Origin: Draconibacterium sp.
GTDB taxonomy: Bacteria; Bacteroidota; Bacteroidia; Bacteroidales; Prolixibacteraceae
Length of the DNA: 5,689 nt
Assembly (NCBI GenBank): GCA_027011835.1
Contig: JALUZN010000460.1
Coordinates: 1-5,689 of the forward strand
Direction of reading: 5' to 3'
Shown: one piece after another, positions 3,425 to 5,689 of the stretch
How the letters are laid out: each line of letters opens with the position of its first letter
Numbering within the stretch: position 1 is the first letter of the stretch
Translations under genes and position numbers: made by a program
Notes under the pieces: model-generated
What the model saw: the letters and a program-made list of their open reading frames with translations, nothing else
Told to the model about the DNA's origin: nothing
Database searches by the model: none

Positions 3425-5689
3425 TTAGTTATTCCAAAAAACCACCGGTTCTTTTCCCATAATGTAGGTAAGTTTTTTCCCCTCTATAATATCCTGATGT
3501 TTAATAAAAGGAGTATCAATCTTTTCGCCGTTTAACAATACCTTTTGAATGTATTTATTTGTTTTGGAAAGCCCTTTGGTTTCAACTTCGAATGTTTTAC
3601 CATTATTTAAATGGATTGAAATTGAATTAAAAAGAGGTTTCCCAATGGAGTACAAATTGCTTCCCAGGCAAACCGGATAAAAACCCATTGCGTTAAAAAT
3701 ATACCACGCCGACATCTGTCCACAATCTTCGTTTCCGCATAAACCATCGGGCTGGTCGGTATAAAACTCGGTAGTAACCTGCTCAACCAAATCTTGCGTA
3801 CGCCAGGGTTCATCGGCATAATTGAATAAATAAATAATATGATGCGAAGGCTCGTTGCCGTGTGCGTACTGGCCAATTAAACCGGTTATATCAGCCGATG
3901 CATTTTCTCCTTTTATTTCTGATGAAATCGTAAAAAGGGAGTCTAATTTTACGGCAAACTGTTTTTTCCCTCCGAATAAATCTATCAACCCGTCAACATC
4001 TTGCGGAACATACCAGGTCCATTGCCACGCATTTCCCTCAATATAATCGGCATTCGTGTGGTCGGAGTATGCCGGGTCGAAAGGTGTTACCCACGAACCA
4101 TCAGCATTTCTGCCACGCATAAATCCGGTGCTTTTGTCGAAATATTTTGAATATGTTTTCGACTTGGCATAGTACGATTTTGCAATATCATCCTTGCCCA
4201 TATCCTCTGCAACTTTTGCAATGCACCAATAATTGTAGTCAAATTCAAGTGCTTTCGAAACTGCAGCTTTCTCTTTATCCGACGGAACAAATCCGTACTC
4301 GTCGATATATAATTTCGCCTTTGGCATTAAATCTTTTTTAACATTATCACTCGGATAATGAATTGGTTTAATTGAATCGTAAACCACTGCATCAATCATT
4401 GCTTGCAAGGCCAATTCGGTATCGAAATCGCGATAACCTTTTAAATATGCATCGGCAATAACCGAAACGGCATGCGAGCCAATCATTGTTCCAGTATAAT
4501 TTGCGGCAAGTTCCCACATTGGTAAAATTCCACCCTCCTGATATTTGCGTAACAAATCGCGTATTAAACTTTGGTTGTAATCGGGTTTAATAATTGTAAA
4601 TAGCGGGTGCTGTGCCCGGTAAGTATCCCACAACGAATAAACGGTGTAATTATCATCCTCCGATTTATGTATTTTTTGATCCAGCCCGCGATATCGTCCA
4701 TCTACATCGTTATAAATTGTTGGCGATAAATTGGAGTGATACAATGCAGTATAAAAAACCCTTTTGTTTGCATCATTATCGCCTGTTACTAATATTTTAT
4801 TGAGCTGTTTCTCCCATTTATTCTTTGCATTAGCAACTACCGAATCAAAATCCCAGTCGGGCAATTCAGATTCTAAGTTTTTCGATGCGCCTTCGTTATC
4901 GACACCACTAATTGCTACTTTAACCCAAACCTTCTCGTTCTTTTTTGTATTGAATTTTAATCTGGCTTTTACATTTGTTCCCGATACTTTACCGGTTTCT
5001 TTTTCAACAAGTTTGTCATCATTATAAATCTGAATTTCGAAAGGTTTCGAAAATTTAGCTTTAAAATAAGTGTAATGATTTGTTGCCCAACCTTGTGTCT
5101 TTTTCAGTCTTTCAATTTCATACTGATTGATGACCCTTATTTCATTAATTGTGTTACGTTGCCCGTGAATAGAGTGCGACAAATCTATAATAACTCCTGC
5201 CTCATCAGATTTTGGAAAAGTATATTGATGTAACCCCACGCGTTCGGTTGCGGTTAATTCAACTTTTATTTTATAATCATCTAAAAATACTTTATAATAA
5301 CCCGGATATGCTACCTCACTCTCTTTTTTAAATCGCGAACGATAACCTGAATCGGGGTTTTCTGAGCTCCCCTCTTCTATTGCTACCTTTCCCGTAAACG
5401 GCATAATTAAAATATCGCCATAATCACCAATTCCGGTGCCACTTAAATGTGTATGACTAAATCCGATGATTGACGAATCGGAGTAATGATAACCGGCACA
5501 AGCATCCCATCCCTGAGTACGGGTGTCGGGACTGAGTTGAACCATTCCGAATGGCAATGCCGCCCCCGGAAAAGTATGTCCGTGGTAATCGGTTCCGATA
5601 AACGGATCGACATAATTGAACGGATTATCGTTTTTTATTGATTGTTTGTGCGATGTACATGAGAAAAGCAATATGCCAGCACTCAATAC
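3425..5689 (-). CDS. GH92 family alpha-mannosidase, probable lipoprotein (5' end cut by window edge)
   Basis: The frame is open to the right edge. A TTG at 5686 would give 753 aa, but the resulting N-terminus (MSAGILLFSC) lacks basic residues, so the true start probably lies a few codons outside. ILLFSC looks like a signal-peptidase-II lipobox, with Cys10 (numbered from the TTG) as the lipidated residue. The following TSHKQS lacks an acidic surface-export signal, which suggests a periplasm-facing lipoprotein (inference). The GH92 signature is strong throughout. The N-terminal beta-sandwich shows DPFIGT, FPGAALPFGMVQLSPDT, GWDACAGYHY and GFSHTHLSGTG (27-85). The (alpha/alpha)6 catalytic region shows YHSNLSPTIYNDVDG (316-330), YSLWDTYRAQHPL (350-362), DYIEGNAWQWTWYVPQD (547-563), HGNEPSHH (609-616) and GNEDCGQMSAWY (651-662). 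Glu550, Glu612 and Asp654 are candidate active-site acids. Characterised members are exo-acting, calcium-dependent, inverting alpha-mannosidases acting on N-glycans or fungal mannan; linkage specificity cannot be set from sequence alone. Length is normal for the family, with no frameshift or missing motif. It is the upstream gene of a likely two-gene unit with the GH71/99-like enzyme. Confidence 0.95.
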   Translation of the reverse strand, partial: VLSAGILLFSCTSHKQSIKNDNPFNYVDPFIGTDYHGHTFPGAALPFGMVQLSPDTRTQGWDACAGYHYSDSSIIGFSHTHLSGTGIGDYGDILIMPFTGKVAIEEGSSENPDSGYRSRFKKESEVAYPGYYKVFLDDYKIKVELTATERVGLHQYTFPKSDEAGVIIDLSHSIHGQRNTINEIRVINQYEIERLKKTQGWATNHYTYFKAKFSKPFEIQIYNDDKLVEKETGKVSGTNVKARLKFNTKKNEKVWVKVAISGVDNEGASKNLESELPDWDFDSVVANAKNKWEKQLNKILVTGDNDANKRVFYTALYHSNLSPTIYNDVDGRYRGLDQKIHKSEDDNYTVYSLWDTYRAQHPLFTIIKPDYNQSLIRDLLRKYQEGGILPMWELAANYTGTMIGSHAVSVIADAYLKGYRDFDTELALQAMIDAVVYDSIKPIHYPSDNVKKDLMPKAKLYIDEYGFVPSDKEKAAVSKALEFDYNYWCIAKVAEDMGKDDIAKSYYAKSKTYSKYFDKSTGFMRGRNADGSWVTPFDPAYSDHTNADYIEGNAWQWTWYVPQDVDGLIDLFGGKKQFAVKLDSLFTISSEIKGENASADITGLIGQYAHGNEPSHHIIYLFNYADEPWRTQDLVEQVTTEFYTDQPDGLCGNEDCGQMSAWYIFNAMGFYPVCLGSNLYSIGKPLFNSISIHLNNGKTFEVETKGLSKTNKYIQKVLLNGEKIDTPFIKHQDIIEGKKLTYIMGKEPVVFWNN

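Noticed and set aside
4764..5027. 87-codon plus-strand frame inside the GH92 gene
   Set aside because: It is antisense to the conserved beta-sandwich region; the Ser/Phe/Leu-rich composition is typical of a reversed Lys/Glu-rich coding strand.
5684..5686. TTG as the true start of the GH92 gene
   Set aside because: The frame continues to the window edge and the peptide from TTG lacks the basic N-terminal region a lipoprotein signal needs; a start outside the window fits better.

Overview
The window looks like chromosomal DNA of a Bacteroidota member, and I would guess a Marinilabiliales/Prolixibacteraceae-type carbohydrate degrader. The reasons are AT-rich DNA, no clear Shine-Dalgarno sequences ahead of the genes, a family GH92 alpha-mannosidase that looks like a lipoprotein, and a secreted glycoside hydrolase ending in a type IX secretion (T9SS) sorting domain. 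The phylum is well supported; the order is inference. All recognisable genes are on the minus strand, so they read from right to left.

Right part (3425-5689): a nearly complete GH92 exo-alpha-mannosidase gene. Its first codons lie beyond the right edge. After a 50-bp gap comes 1074-3374, a secreted protein with two tandem NBR1-like Ig domains, a GH71/99-like catalytic domain with a GH99-style Glu-x-x-Glu pair, and a C-terminal T9SS sorting domain. The spacing and shared strand suggest one transcript. A reasonable working model is a mannan- or glycan-degrading pair: an extracellular endo-type enzyme (GH71/99-like) and a lipid-anchored exo-mannosidase (GH92). No SusC/SusD transporter, regulator or sulfatase lies within the window, so a full polysaccharide utilisation locus is not shown.

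Middle (501-1073): 573 bp without a convincing gene. It holds a possible decayed reading frame with an internal stop (652-831), a 15-nt perfect palindrome (644-658), a weak inverted repeat (993-1023) and a 7-8-nt periodic array (1031-1066) just past the GH71/99-like stop codon.

Left part (1-500): a small, extremely acidic conserved-looking protein of 85 aa (243-500) of unknown function. It ends inside a large nested hairpin that is probably its terminator (193-256). Beyond this is AT-rich intergenic DNA with an 8-bp inverted repeat (74-110). At the very left edge is a second 7-nt-period array (2-25), in inverted orientation relative to the one at 1031-1066.

No rRNA, tRNA, CRISPR array, insertion sequence or riboswitch could be recognised. 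The strongest leads are the GH92 / NBR1-GH71/99-T9SS pair, whose second enzyme belongs to a poorly characterised clade, and the two inverted heptamer arrays bracketing the left 1.07 kb.
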